A DNA stretch of 64,000 nt from JAEYZM01 sp943372195 (GTDB lineage Bacteria; Bacteroidota; Bacteroidia; Sphingobacteriales; Sphingobacteriaceae), in assembly GCA_943372195.1 (NCBI GenBank), contig CALRXS010000002.1, positions 185,385 to 249,384 of the forward strand, given 5' to 3'. The notes under the pieces were generated by a model. That model saw only the letters and a list, made by a program, of their open reading frames with translations, did not search any database and was not told the DNA's origin. Numbering within the stretch: position 1 is the first letter of the stretch; every line of letters starts with the position of its first letter. The position numbers were made by a program, and so were the translations under genes. Below, one piece after another: positions 1 to 9,695 of the stretch.

Positions 1-2
1 GT

Positions 3-206
3 GGAAATTTCGTATATCTTGAAGTACTTAGAAAAACTATCAAAATTACAATAAACCTTAAACTAGGTCAATTGGATGACCCAAAAAGACTAGCAAAAGA
101 TGTATCTTCAATTGGACATCGTGGTTATGGTGATTATCAAATTCAAGTAGAAGATGATAGAGACTTGGAATATATAATGAGTTTAGTTAAGCAAGCAATA
201 CAATAA
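3..206 (+). CDS. C-terminal end of a DUF5655-type protein (5' truncated by window edge)
   Basis: An open frame runs from the window edge to TAA at 204-206 and gives 67 residues. The sequence carries an LGQLDDPKRLAKDVSSIGH stretch followed by GYGDYQIQV and a final helix with ADL-like spacing (DLEYIMSLVKQAIQ). This matches the C-terminal domain called DUF5655 (COG3586, 'predicted transport protein'), where an LDDP...ARDVSxIGHxGxGDY motif is typical. The function of that domain is not established; it often lies near restriction or defence genes. The gene reads in the same direction as the helicase operon that begins about 100 bp downstream, but the intervening AT-rich gap makes co-transcription uncertain. 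The start and upstream domains lie outside the window. Confidence 0.7.
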   Translation, partial: GNFVYLEVLRKTIKITINLKLGQLDDPKRLAKDVSSIGHRGYGDYQIQVEDDRDLEYIMSLVKQAIQ

Positions 207-309
207 AAATATTTACATTATACAAAAATAATACTAAAATAGTAGTTCAGTAAAAATTAGTAAAGAGATTAAAATTATAAAAATGTAAATTTAGAATTGT
301 ATTTAATCT

Positions 310-3300
310 ATGTCAACTATTAATAGCTGGAAAGCTTTTATAAAAGCTCAAGAAATATTAGTCAATCAGTACTCTGAACCTTTTTCAATTGAATTTAAAA
401 AGACGGATAAGACAGGATTATCTCACTTCACTATAAAGGAAAAAAATCCTATTTCTAATATTATTCATTCACTAGAAAAATCCTTTCCAGGGGTTTTACA
501 AAACGATATAAATATCAAGGATGGCTATTTACTTTATGACTCTTCCAGAAGTCCACAGCATACAGATGAATTAAAGGAAGTAGCTGATGCAAATTATTTT
601 GAGTTTGATTATAAACCATGTTTTTCAGGTCATGTAAGTTTAAAGGAAAATCCATATAAATGGTTAGCCGACATCAATGAGCTACAGCCCAATATGGAAG
701 GCCAAATCATTGCCACTCTATCAGACATAAAACGAATTGATTATAAAACACAAAGTCTCACTGGATTTACTCGGTCAGAAGTTATCGGTGGTATCTTTAA
801 AATTCAGCCTTCTACATATTATATACAAAAGCAATATGAAATTGCTAGTACATATTTGAATCAGACATTAGGTATTAAATCCGTCTCTAATCACGGTCAT
901 TTTTCCAATCTTATTATTCAGGATATATTTTTAAAGGAGCCTGCACTTAATTTTATAAAAGAAAACTCTGCTTATCATAAATCTCACCACCGCTTAATAT
1001 TCACTATAAAGGAAGATCTATTTCAGAATTTTTTAGATACAAGAAAATCTAAAAAGATATTCTTTTCTGATGAAGATAAAAAGAACGATAAAATGGGAGT
1101 CATTCTCCCAACACCAATAAATAATGAATTTCATATGACATATGAATCTGATATTACTTTATCAGATTTTCGTTTTGAAATATTTCATTACAAGAAAGTA
1201 TTTGAACGGTATTTTGGCCCCGATTCTTTCACTATAAAGCACCAACACATATTTCAAATTGATAGAAATCTGTTTTTGGAACATTTCCAAAATTCTGTTC
1301 AGGATGAACGCTTTAATGTTAGCATTGACAAGGAAACAGTATCGTTTGACTTTACAAATGAAGATGAATTAAATTCTGGCATTGAATATTTATCAGCATT
1401 ACAGATTGCGGATATTGACAACAAGGGGGCTGAACATGGTTTCAAAATAAAATTGCATTTTGGCTCACCCTTATTGGAAATTCAAGAGGAATTACAGCAA
1501 ATACCGGCCATCAAAACCAAATTGTCTAACAATGGTTTAAAGCTAACATTCTTCTGCTTTTTTGACAATCACGATCTGTTGCAATTGCTCGTTGCTAAAA
1601 TAAAAGATGAAATTGATCCGCTCTTAAACGACAATATGCAGTATGTATTTGAAGAACTTCAGGAAGGGAAACTAAAATATTTTCTAAGCTTTAAACAAGA
1701 AGAATTTGAAGCTGAAATCAATAGCAAATTTAATTATCTAAGAGGCGAGGAAATTTCCATATGGGATGATAAAAAACCTGCCGCTTTTGGGACTATTTCA
1801 AAGATTAGCTATCCCAATATCGTGATTGAAATGGAATCATTAAAGAAGGAAATCTGTGTTCCAGCTATTTCAACTAATGTTTGTTGTACATTAAAAGGAG
1901 AAAGAGATAAAATAAAAAGGTTGTCAAATACGATTGACATTATTTTCTCTATAACTAAGCAGAAGATATTAAATGAGAAACTTCGGGATATTTTGATGGA
2001 TTCATCAAAGGCTATAAGTTTCCCTGGTGATATTTTACGTACTGCTGAATACCAAAAAGCAATCAACGAAATAGATGCTTCGTTGCTTTCAAAAAATATT
2101 AATGATAGGCAAAAAGAATCGATTGCAAAGTGCTTATTGGCAAACGACTTTTTTCTAATACAAGGCCCCCCGGGTACTGGTAAGTCAACAGCAATTGCAG
2201 AGTTGATATGGCAACATATTCGTTCCAATATTTCTGTTAAGAAAGAACCATATAGGATACTTGTCACATCAGAGACTAACCTTGCTGTTGATAATGCATT
2301 AGATAAACTCCGGAGCAAAACTCATTTATTAATTAAGCCAATTAGGTTTGGCTCTGATGACAAATTGGATAAAGAAGGAAGAAGATTTTCATTGGAATCC
2401 CTTAAGCAATGGGTTTTATTTGGAAATAAGGAGTTGACAGAAGATAAATCAGCTACTAATATCTTACAAGACTGGATTGCTTTAATTAGTAACAGGGCAC
2501 AAATTAAACGAACCACAGTTAACAGTGAGTTATCAGAAAAGTGGTTAAGCTACCTGTCAAACGCAAATGAACAACTACGTTCGTTATTTTTTAATAACTA
2601 CATACAGAATGCAAATGTTATAGGTGCAACATGTAGTTCAATTGGTAAAGAAAATTCAGAACAGAAATTTACACGGTTCTTCTCAGACTATTGTAATGTA
2701 GTTCACACTAAGGAATATGATGCTTTTCGGATTTCTACAAATAAGAACACTATTGCTTCATTAAAGAAAAGAAACATTGAGTTCGATCTTGTTGTGCAAG
2801 ATGAGGCGAGTAAAGCATCCCCTCCTGAATTAGCCCTACCATGCCTTTACGGAAAAAAGGCAATAGTAATTGGAGATCATAGACAATTGCCCCCAATAGT
2901 TGATACTGCTGAGTTTATCGACAATCTTAAAATGATGTCGAAAAAAACGAAAGATGAAAAAAACAGAACGGAAATCAATGACCTTATAAGTTATATTAAG
3001 AAAAACAAAGAGGAATTTTCAGTATCCCATTTTGAAAAGTTATTTGTTGGTATTGATAAAAACTTGAAGTCCTCATTTAATGTCCAATACAGAATGCATC
3101 CAGCGATAAATGAAACTATAAAACAGTTTTATATTGCTGATGGAGGTTTACAATGTGGTATTCCAGATGAGATAGCCAATTCGGAAGATATGTCACATCC
3201 GCTGAATCGCTATCATGGTGTTACAGCCAACAAGCAAACACATGTTATTTGGCTTGATGTAATATCACCGGAAATAAAAAGCGGCACATCCAGAGTTAAC

Positions 3301-3816
3301 TATGGAGAAGTTCAGGCAATTGATTGGCTTTTAAGTTATTTCAAAAAATCACCGGGGTACAAAAAATTTGTAGAATATTGGCCCGCAGGGGATGTCGAGC
3401 AAAAGCAAATTGGCATAATTACTTTCTACGGTGCTCAAGCAGGGTTATTAAACAAGTTGAAGGATAAGTATCCCGATGTTCCGTTAAGAATCTCACCGGT
3501 TGACCGTTTTCAAGGCATGGAGAGGAATATTGTAATAGTGTCATTAGTAAGAAGCAATTCTATTGCAGAATTTCCAAATCAGGCTCCTAATATGGAAGCG
3601 TATCCAGAGAAGGGTTATCCATCCCAAGATAGTTTAGGGTTTGCAGAATTTCCCAATCGTCTGAATGTAGCATTGTCCAGAGCAAAAAGACTCCTGATAA
3701 TTGTTGGCAATTCTCAGCATTTTAGAAAACATGCTATTTATAACAAGGTTTACGAAACAATTCAGCAACATCCTAATGGTGCTGTTAAAACATTTGATGC
3801 CAAACCCTTAAAATAA
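310..3816 (+). CDS. SF1 helicase of the Dna2/NAM7 (UPF1-like) type, first gene of a DarT/DarG operon
   Basis: This 1168-residue protein is a superfamily 1 nucleic-acid helicase or translocase. The core is at the C-terminus. Walker A is QGPPGTGKS (618-626), Walker B/motif II is DEAS (831-834), motif III is GDHRQLPPIV, motif IV is QYRMHP (926-931), motif V is DRFQGMERN (1065-1073) and motif VI is LNVALSRAKR (1118-1127). These are the AAA_11/AAA_12 signatures of Dna2/NAM7 helicases. Roughly 600 N-terminal residues match nothing I recognise and may recognise substrate. No nuclease motif is evident. The stop codon overlaps the next start (TAATG at 3814-3818), so translation of the two is probably coupled. 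In defence loci such helicases often act as sensors or motors on foreign DNA or RNA. The helicase call is firm; the defence role is inferred from the DarT and DarG genes downstream. Confidence 0.9.
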   Translation: MSTINSWKAFIKAQEILVNQYSEPFSIEFKKTDKTGLSHFTIKEKNPISNIIHSLEKSFPGVLQNDINIKDGYLLYDSSRSPQHTDELKEVADANYFEFDYKPCFSGHVSLKENPYKWLADINELQPNMEGQIIATLSDIKRIDYKTQSLTGFTRSEVIGGIFKIQPSTYYIQKQYEIASTYLNQTLGIKSVSNHGHFSNLIIQDIFLKEPALNFIKENSAYHKSHHRLIFTIKEDLFQNFLDTRKSKKIFFSDEDKKNDKMGVILPTPINNEFHMTYESDITLSDFRFEIFHYKKVFERYFGPDSFTIKHQHIFQIDRNLFLEHFQNSVQDERFNVSIDKETVSFDFTNEDELNSGIEYLSALQIADIDNKGAEHGFKIKLHFGSPLLEIQEELQQIPAIKTKLSNNGLKLTFFCFFDNHDLLQLLVAKIKDEIDPLLNDNMQYVFEELQEGKLKYFLSFKQEEFEAEINSKFNYLRGEEISIWDDKKPAAFGTISKISYPNIVIEMESLKKEICVPAISTNVCCTLKGERDKIKRLSNTIDIIFSITKQKILNEKLRDILMDSSKAISFPGDILRTAEYQKAINEIDASLLSKNINDRQKESIAKCLLANDFFLIQGPPGTGKSTAIAELIWQHIRSNISVKKEPYRILVTSETNLAVDNALDKLRSKTHLLIKPIRFGSDDKLDKEGRRFSLESLKQWVLFGNKELTEDKSATNILQDWIALISNRAQIKRTTVNSELSEKWLSYLSNANEQLRSLFFNNYIQNANVIGATCSSIGKENSEQKFTRFFSDYCNVVHTKEYDAFRISTNKNTIASLKKRNIEFDLVVQDEASKASPPELALPCLYGKKAIVIGDHRQLPPIVDTAEFIDNLKMMSKKTKDEKNRTEINDLISYIKKNKEEFSVSHFEKLFVGIDKNLKSSFNVQYRMHPAINETIKQFYIADGGLQCGIPDEIANSEDMSHPLNRYHGVTANKQTHVIWLDVISPEIKSGTSRVNYGEVQAIDWLLSYFKKSPGYKKFVEYWPAGDVEQKQIGIITFYGAQAGLLNKLKDKYPDVPLRISPVDRFQGMERNIVIVSLVRSNSIAEFPNQAPNMEAYPEKGYPSQDSLGFAEFPNRLNVALSRAKRLLIIVGNSQHFRKHAIYNKVYETIQQHPNGAVKTFDAKPLK

Positions 3817-6800
3817 TGAATCTAATAACGATAAAAGAGGAATGGCCAATTAGGGTTGCAAAGCATAAGGTGCTTTATAGGAAGGCATATCCTCTCACTG
3901 AGTTTGACAATATTATCCTTTCATTTTTGTACTTGTATAATGATACAATTGGTTATAATGAATTAGGCTCCATTTTAGGTTTCGCTGTTGAAGCCAATGA
4001 AGAGGAACAGGTGTATTTTGACATAGCTGAAGCTGGAATATTCTCTTCATTACTTGATACACTAACAGAATATCATTTGATATCATTTCATAAAAATGAA
4101 GATGGTAATCTGATTATTTCTACAACCCATTGGGGGTTAGAAGCAAGACAAAAAGGAGTTAAGCACTTGTTTTATGAAGGTGTTATCAGTCTTAATGAAC
4201 ATTATCTTCTCTTTAATTGGGAAAATTTTGACAATCTATTTCATTTTTCAAAGTATGGTCTTTTTTCTGAAATATATAATTCGAAGGAAATAAAGCCATA
4301 CTATTATAGTCATGAAGACCAGCAAGAAAATGTATTTCTTCACAAAGCACTTCTCAATTTTAATTTAAAACTGGAAGAGAATAAAAATATTGAAATTCAA
4401 TGGGTCAATGAGGCCGTGCTAAAATATGAAAAATGTATTTCAAATGTATCCCTTACCCTACTAAAAGAGGATGAAGTTTACAGAGTACAAGTAGCTTTAA
4501 ATGACAATCCTTCGCCAGAATTAGATGAAATAATTTTAAAAGAAGCAAATTCAAATTTGCTTGCGAATTGGATTCTGTTGCTTCGTTATCAGTTATATCT
4601 TAAAGATATTGAAGAAATACATGCGGTAGAAATTTCTCAATTCACCAAACATGTCAACTGGCATATAATATTGAGTGATTCAAGAGTAGTATGGGATAAT
4701 AATTGGTTTGAATTGTTGTCGAGTGAAGAAGTTTCAAGTAATGCAGTGTGGTATCAAGTAATACAGAATTGTCCCGATGAAGTATTGATATTGAATATCG
4801 AGGCTTATGCAGATTACTGGGATTGGTCTCGCCTTTCAAAGAAAGTTGAGATAACATACATTATAAATACCATCAATCAATTTCCTTGGGATATTGATGT
4901 GTTTTTGGAAAGAATTGACAAAAAAGAGCTGGAACAGGTATTAACAACCATTACGGATGTTTATGCAATTGAAGATTGGAAAAATGTTACAAATAGAGTT
5001 TCATTTGAATTTATTGAAAGGGAAATTCAAACATTACCTTTTGACCTTCTCACGCTAATATCTTTTGGAGAAATACAGTCAGGCAATTTAATTCTTAATA
5101 ACCTACACCTAAGCTGGGATTGGTCACTTATCAGCTCTACCTATTCAATAAATTATTTCATTATAAATTTTGAAGCTCTTTCTCCATACATTGACACTAT
5201 TTTAATAGTTAATAGGTTACTTAAAAATGAGGCTGATTTTAAATTATCATTCAACGAATCAAAATTTGGTTCGTATTTGATTGATTCACTCAAAAGGACC
5301 AACTTCAAAATTGGAAAGGACCAGGATGTAATTTTAAGTTCAGAAATATTTGAGTTTCTATCTGATTATGACTTATTGTTTTGGGGCAATGAAAACATTC
5401 CCGGAATAGAAGCAAATCAAAATCTTAAGTGGTCATCAGAACTATTTGAAAAATATAGCAACTTTGTTAAAAATCAAGCCGGCTATGATAATGTATCCCA
5501 TACAATTGACAATATCTCTATAGTTGAGTTTAATGAAACATTTCCTTGGAACTTTAGTGCTCTTTGTAATCGTAAAGACTTAAAATGGTCTTTTGAATTT
5601 ATTCGCAAGCACCAAGATAAATTAGCATTAAATATTTTAATCAATAGTGTTCCATCGGAACTTGTGGCTGATAATTTGGCCTTCTTTATTCAATGGGCAG
5701 TTGAAAAAGAGATGCTGGTGATAATATCAAAGCATGTATCGACTGAATTTACTTTTGAACAAATACTATTAAATCGGGAACTCCTTAATTCTCATAACAT
5801 AGCCATTAATTGGGTTTCAGTTCTTAGAGAGGCATCGGTAAAATCTCTTAATGAAATTATATTATCGGACGAGGATGAATTATTACAATTGCCATCTGCT
5901 GAAGGTCTAAGGAATTATTTATCAGAAAAATGTGAGCTGGATTTCATCCTTGATAATCCTGACCTTTTCTGGGATTGGAGTTTGGTAACTAAAAATAGAA
6001 TAAGCTCTGAGCTATTATTGGATGATGATTTTCAAGTTGAATATGCTTCATACATTCATTGGCCTTATCTAATTGATAAATTCGTTTCGGCAATCGACTT
6101 AACCCCAACAAATAAATTACCATCGCTGGCAGTTTTGATTTCTCAGTCACCAGAATCTGTTATAAATGAGTCATGGTCTGTTATAACAAAAAAAATATTG
6201 CCTAACGACCTTTGGAAATTTATTCAAGAAACTATTCAGTTTGATATTTTCACCTGGGACTGGAATTATATCAGCTCTTCAAAAGTTATCCCAATTGACC
6301 ATAGTTTTCTATCAACATATTCAGATAAAATAAATTGGAAGCTACTTTCAAGCAATAGTACTCTTTCTTCTTTTTTTCAATTCAGTAAAGTAGTTTATAG
6401 AGACACAAGGCAATGGCTGGATAGAACGCTTGAATATCTTTATGCATATAAAGATGAATGGGATTTTACTGCACTTAGCTCGATAAATAATATTACTTGG
6501 AACGAAAGAATTATTTCAGAATTTGAAGATAAATGGGATTGGCATATACTATCAGCAGCAAGTCCATTACTCACAAATTCAAATAAAGAAAAAAGAATTA
6601 CAGAATATGACGCAAGACGCTTAAACAGGTTTTCAAGCCTAATAGATTGGGGTGCATTATCCATTCGCTATGAAGTAACATTATACCCTGCGTTAGTTAG
6701 CAAGTTTAGCAACCATCCTTGGGATTGGGAAAAACTATCTTCTCATCCTCGTTTTGAGTTGACAAAAGAATTTATATTAGAAAATGGCACAAAGCCCTGG

Positions 6801-8534
6801 GATTACCACGCCTTATCTTCTCATAGTTTTTTCAGGGTTGACAAAGATGTATTATTACAACTTCAAGATAAAGATTGGGATTACAATTTGCTTTCAAAAG
6901 CAAGTTGGATTGACAATGATACATTGCTTACACTTTTAGATAAGCAATGGAATTGGCCGCTTTTGAGCAGCAGTAAAAATTTAATCTTTGATCTTAATTT
7001 ATTAAGAATATTTGTACAGCAAACTAATACCAATTGGAGTAGCATATTGAATAGTGATTCTATACATATTACACCCGATTCTATTAAATTATTAGTTTCA
7101 AATAATGTTTTGAATAACGAGCTATGGGTTTCTCTTTCAAGACATCAGAATTTAGACTTTCAACAGCACCCTGAGTTATTGTTAGAATACAAAAGCAAAT
7201 GGGATTGGATTGCTTTAGTCAAATCTTGGAAACTTGATTTTAATAACATAACGATACTATCCTCTTATCAAGATTCAATAGAATGGAATTTGCTTTGCGA
7301 ATCAGAAAAATTCTCCCCATCCCCTGAAATACTCTTAAAATTCAAGGAGTTTTTAAACTGGAAGATTATTTCAGGTATGATAGTTTTTGACATAAATGGG
7401 TTGCGGCTATTTAAAGACTTTTTGGATTGGGAATATATTTCTCAAAATACATCAATCAATTTCACAATTGAAATGGTTGATGAGTTCATGATGTATTGGG
7501 ATTACTTCTATCTGCAAGAAAATATTTCAATTCCTTTAAACATAAGAGAGCATATAATTCAAATAGTGAATAGTATTCCTGAATTAGAACTTTATTTAAA
7601 TCTAAAAGCAAAGCACTCAAGTTGGTCAGGTTACATTTATCATTTTACACATCTGACAAACGCAATTGAAATAATTAAGAATAAAAAGATACTCAGCCGG
7701 AATAAGGCCATTGGTTTTGCAGATGCAGCAGGTGCTGTAGTTGGCAGGCGACATACAGCTCATGAATTTGCACGATTCTATTTCAGACCACAAACACCTA
7801 CTCAGTTTTATAATGAATGTTTGGGGTTAGATATAAACGATAAATATTATGAAAGTGCGTTAAGATTAGGATTGCCTAAATGCCCCATTCCTGTATTTTT
7901 TCGATTTAATTTACAGGAAGTTTTATTGAAGTTGCGTGATAAATGTTATATGAGCAATGGTAACATGCAAACGAATTGGGCAGTAGTTAAACCTGTCTTG
8001 CAAATGTTATCTAAGTTTAATTTTAGTGATGTGTATAGCACCATATTCAATACATCTGATGGCGACTATAGAACCTATATTAATTATTCACAACAAGAAT
8101 TTTTAATAAAAGATGAGTTTGATTTTACCAGCATCATAAATTTTGATATTATAGTAAGAAGCGAAATTGATAAGGATGAATTGATAAGAAGGATTGGTGA
8201 AAGAAGTCAATACGCTAATAGAATCAAAGTATCTTCTTATAGTGATGATATTTACCACAATCAAAACAAGGATATTGAATGTGAATACCGTGATGGCATA
8301 TTGGATATTTCAACGAATTACAGTGGAAATGGGTACAAATCTGGAATGTTTATCGTTCAATTCCCATCCGGTACAAAATATGAAATGATAAGTGGGAATG
8401 TTATCAATGTAACCGAATCAATGATATGTGCTTATCCAAGTTTGAATATCAAATTTGAAAACCACACTTCTTTGAAAGTTTACTTTCAGGATGAAATAAA
8501 AAACACAAAATGGGAGCTATATAATCTGAATTAA
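3816..8534 (+). CDS. giant DarT-domain protein: winged-helix-like N-terminus, W-rich repeat array, C-terminal DNA ADP-ribosyltransferase
   Basis: The protein has 1572 residues. Residues 1-130 resemble a winged-helix region, ending in a strand-rich segment and THWGLEARQKG. Residues 335-1235 contain an irregular array of short motifs of the form W-D/N-W/F/Y-x-x-L/I-S (WDWSRLS at 335; further copies near 434, 718, 815, 908, 968, 1020, 1128), spaced about 25-100 residues apart and suggestive of a helical solenoid. Residues 1270-1470 are a DarT (DUF4433) domain: HFTHLTN starting at H1276, GRRH (1310-1313), FYFRPQTPTQFY from 1321, and QEFLI with E1428 at the position of the family's catalytic glutamate. 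DarT enzymes use NAD+ to ADP-ribosylate thymidine in single-stranded DNA. About 100 residues follow the domain. Canonical DarT is only about 200 residues, so this fusion is unusual. It starts inside the helicase stop codon and ends 1 nt before the macrodomain gene. The DarT call rests on motifs; activity is not shown. Confidence 0.85.
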   Translation: MNLITIKEEWPIRVAKHKVLYRKAYPLTEFDNIILSFLYLYNDTIGYNELGSILGFAVEANEEEQVYFDIAEAGIFSSLLDTLTEYHLISFHKNEDGNLIISTTHWGLEARQKGVKHLFYEGVISLNEHYLLFNWENFDNLFHFSKYGLFSEIYNSKEIKPYYYSHEDQQENVFLHKALLNFNLKLEENKNIEIQWVNEAVLKYEKCISNVSLTLLKEDEVYRVQVALNDNPSPELDEIILKEANSNLLANWILLLRYQLYLKDIEEIHAVEISQFTKHVNWHIILSDSRVVWDNNWFELLSSEEVSSNAVWYQVIQNCPDEVLILNIEAYADYWDWSRLSKKVEITYIINTINQFPWDIDVFLERIDKKELEQVLTTITDVYAIEDWKNVTNRVSFEFIEREIQTLPFDLLTLISFGEIQSGNLILNNLHLSWDWSLISSTYSINYFIINFEALSPYIDTILIVNRLLKNEADFKLSFNESKFGSYLIDSLKRTNFKIGKDQDVILSSEIFEFLSDYDLLFWGNENIPGIEANQNLKWSSELFEKYSNFVKNQAGYDNVSHTIDNISIVEFNETFPWNFSALCNRKDLKWSFEFIRKHQDKLALNILINSVPSELVADNLAFFIQWAVEKEMLVIISKHVSTEFTFEQILLNRELLNSHNIAINWVSVLREASVKSLNEIILSDEDELLQLPSAEGLRNYLSEKCELDFILDNPDLFWDWSLVTKNRISSELLLDDDFQVEYASYIHWPYLIDKFVSAIDLTPTNKLPSLAVLISQSPESVINESWSVITKKILPNDLWKFIQETIQFDIFTWDWNYISSSKVIPIDHSFLSTYSDKINWKLLSSNSTLSSFFQFSKVVYRDTRQWLDRTLEYLYAYKDEWDFTALSSINNITWNERIISEFEDKWDWHILSAASPLLTNSNKEKRITEYDARRLNRFSSLIDWGALSIRYEVTLYPALVSKFSNHPWDWEKLSSHPRFELTKEFILENGTKPWDYHALSSHSFFRVDKDVLLQLQDKDWDYNLLSKASWIDNDTLLTLLDKQWNWPLLSSSKNLIFDLNLLRIFVQQTNTNWSSILNSDSIHITPDSIKLLVSNNVLNNELWVSLSRHQNLDFQQHPELLLEYKSKWDWIALVKSWKLDFNNITILSSYQDSIEWNLLCESEKFSPSPEILLKFKEFLNWKIISGMIVFDINGLRLFKDFLDWEYISQNTSINFTIEMVDEFMMYWDYFYLQENISIPLNIREHIIQIVNSIPELELYLNLKAKHSSWSGYIYHFTHLTNAIEIIKNKKILSRNKAIGFADAAGAVVGRRHTAHEFARFYFRPQTPTQFYNECLGLDINDKYYESALRLGLPKCPIPVFFRFNLQEVLLKLRDKCYMSNGNMQTNWAVVKPVLQMLSKFNFSDVYSTIFNTSDGDYRTYINYSQQEFLIKDEFDFTSIINFDIIVRSEIDKDELIRRIGERSQYANRIKVSSYSDDIYHNQNKDIECEYRDGILDISTNYSGNGYKSGMFIVQFPSGTKYEMISGNVINVTESMICAYPSLNIKFENHTSLKVYFQDEIKNTKWELYNLN

Positions 8535-8535
8535 A

Positions 8536-9222
8536 ATGGCAATAGAGTTAGTAAGAGGAAATATATTTAATACAAAAGCACAGGTAGTGGTAAATACCGT
8601 TAACTGCGTTGGGGTTATGGGGAAAGGAATAGCTTTGGTTTATAAACTAAGGTATCCGAAAATGTTTGATTTGTATCAAGAGCATTGCAAGTCAAAACTC
8701 ATTGGAATCGGTAAGTTATGGTTATATAAAGGTGAGCCGGATGCACCGTGGGTTCTCAATTTTCCTACAAAATTCCATTGGAAGTATCCGAGCAAATTAG
8801 AATACGTTGAAAAGGGGCTTCAAAAATTTCTTGATACATACAAGGTTCAAGGTATTGAATCAATTGCATTTCCTTTACTTGGTGCTCATAATGGTGGCTT
8901 AGATAGGGATGAGGTATATCAGCTAATGACAAGCTATTTATCAAAATGTGAAATTCCAGTTGAAATATTTGAGTACGATCCATCAGCACCGGATGATTTG
9001 TTTGAATCATTTGCAGTGAAATGGGGCTCATTTAGTTCTGCTCAAATTCAAAAAGTCACAGGCATCAGGAAAGATAGGATAAATACAATATCAACGGTTA
9101 TTGAAAGTAAGTCTATCAAATCAATGATTGACCTGATAAATGAACCTGGTATTGGACTAGTAACTATGGAGAAATGCTATTTATTTATTACGAGAGCAGA
9201 TTCACAGGCAACATTATTTTAA
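8536..9222 (+). CDS. darG: DarG-type macrodomain protein (ADP-ribosyl hydrolase antitoxin)
   Basis: The N-terminal 155 residues form a macrodomain of the DarG/ALC1-like type. Visible signatures are VVNTVNCVGVMGKGIAL (18-34), NFPTKFHW (75-82), whose lysine K79 matches the conserved FPTKxHW lysine of DarG, and AFPLLGAHNGGLDRDEV (111-127), the second phosphate-binding loop. DarG removes ADP-ribose from DNA thymidines and so counters DarT. A C-terminal extension of about 70 residues resembles no domain I know, and canonical DarG carries a longer C-terminal part. The start lies 1 nt after the DarT protein stop, which indicates one transcript. Toxin first and antitoxin last is the usual darT-darG order. 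The gene is the natural neutraliser for the upstream DarT domain; that pairing is inferred from adjacency and family knowledge. Confidence 0.85.
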   Translation: MAIELVRGNIFNTKAQVVVNTVNCVGVMGKGIALVYKLRYPKMFDLYQEHCKSKLIGIGKLWLYKGEPDAPWVLNFPTKFHWKYPSKLEYVEKGLQKFLDTYKVQGIESIAFPLLGAHNGGLDRDEVYQLMTSYLSKCEIPVEIFEYDPSAPDDLFESFAVKWGSFSSAQIQKVTGIRKDRINTISTVIESKSIKSMIDLINEPGIGLVTMEKCYLFITRADSQATLF

Positions 9223-9249
9223 TAATTTTAAAAAGTTGGTGATTAAATC

Positions 9250-9654
9250 TCAATTCGCAATCACCTTAAATCCTGGAAAAAATTCGATAATTCTTTCACT
9301 AATTAATTCATATTTATCTTCAGTAATATCGATAGCTGAGACACCATATTCTCTATTTGCGATATATAAATCCAAATTAAAGTTTTTTGAAACTATTTTA
9401 TGAAGATATAAAGTTAAAGTACCGTTAGAACAAGATTTATATGTATTAAGATTGTATTGGTTTGTGCTAGGTACTTTGTATTTTTTAATATAATTATTAT
9501 AGGCTTTAGCATAATCAGTTAATTTTATAAATTCATATTGATCAGCCTCACTTTTGATTTTGTCCATACAAAGTTTAGCTTCATATTCCTTGTCAAAATA
9601 CCCAACTACAAAACCATCATATTCAATCTCCAGTAAAACTAAAAACTTCTTCAT
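9250..9654 (-). CDS. unrecognised 134-residue protein
   Basis: I do not recognise this protein. It starts MKKFLVLLEIEYDGFVVGYF, has no signal peptide or membrane segment, and reads as a mixed alpha/beta cytosolic protein rich in Lys, Tyr and Glu. Its stop lies 27 nt from the end of the macrodomain gene, which converges on it. A second unrecognised gene lies 41 nt upstream on the same strand, so the two may be co-transcribed. Normal amino-acid composition and full use of the space between neighbours argue that it is real. Position inside a defence-like island suggests cargo, but nothing in the sequence gives a function. Confidence 0.6.
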   Translation of the reverse strand: MKKFLVLLEIEYDGFVVGYFDKEYEAKLCMDKIKSEADQYEFIKLTDYAKAYNNYIKKYKVPSTNQYNLNTYKSCSNGTLTLYLHKIVSKNFNLDLYIANREYGVSAIDITEDKYELISERIIEFFPGFKVIAN

Positions 9655-9695
9655 GCCTGTTATGGAATTAATTATTCTAAAATACCTAAATTAAA

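Noticed and set aside
9238..9265. GGTGATT/AATCACC hairpin between the DarG and 134-residue genes as terminator
   Set aside because: The loop is 14 nt, the stem only 7 bp, there is no T-run, and it overlaps the coding end of the minus-strand gene.
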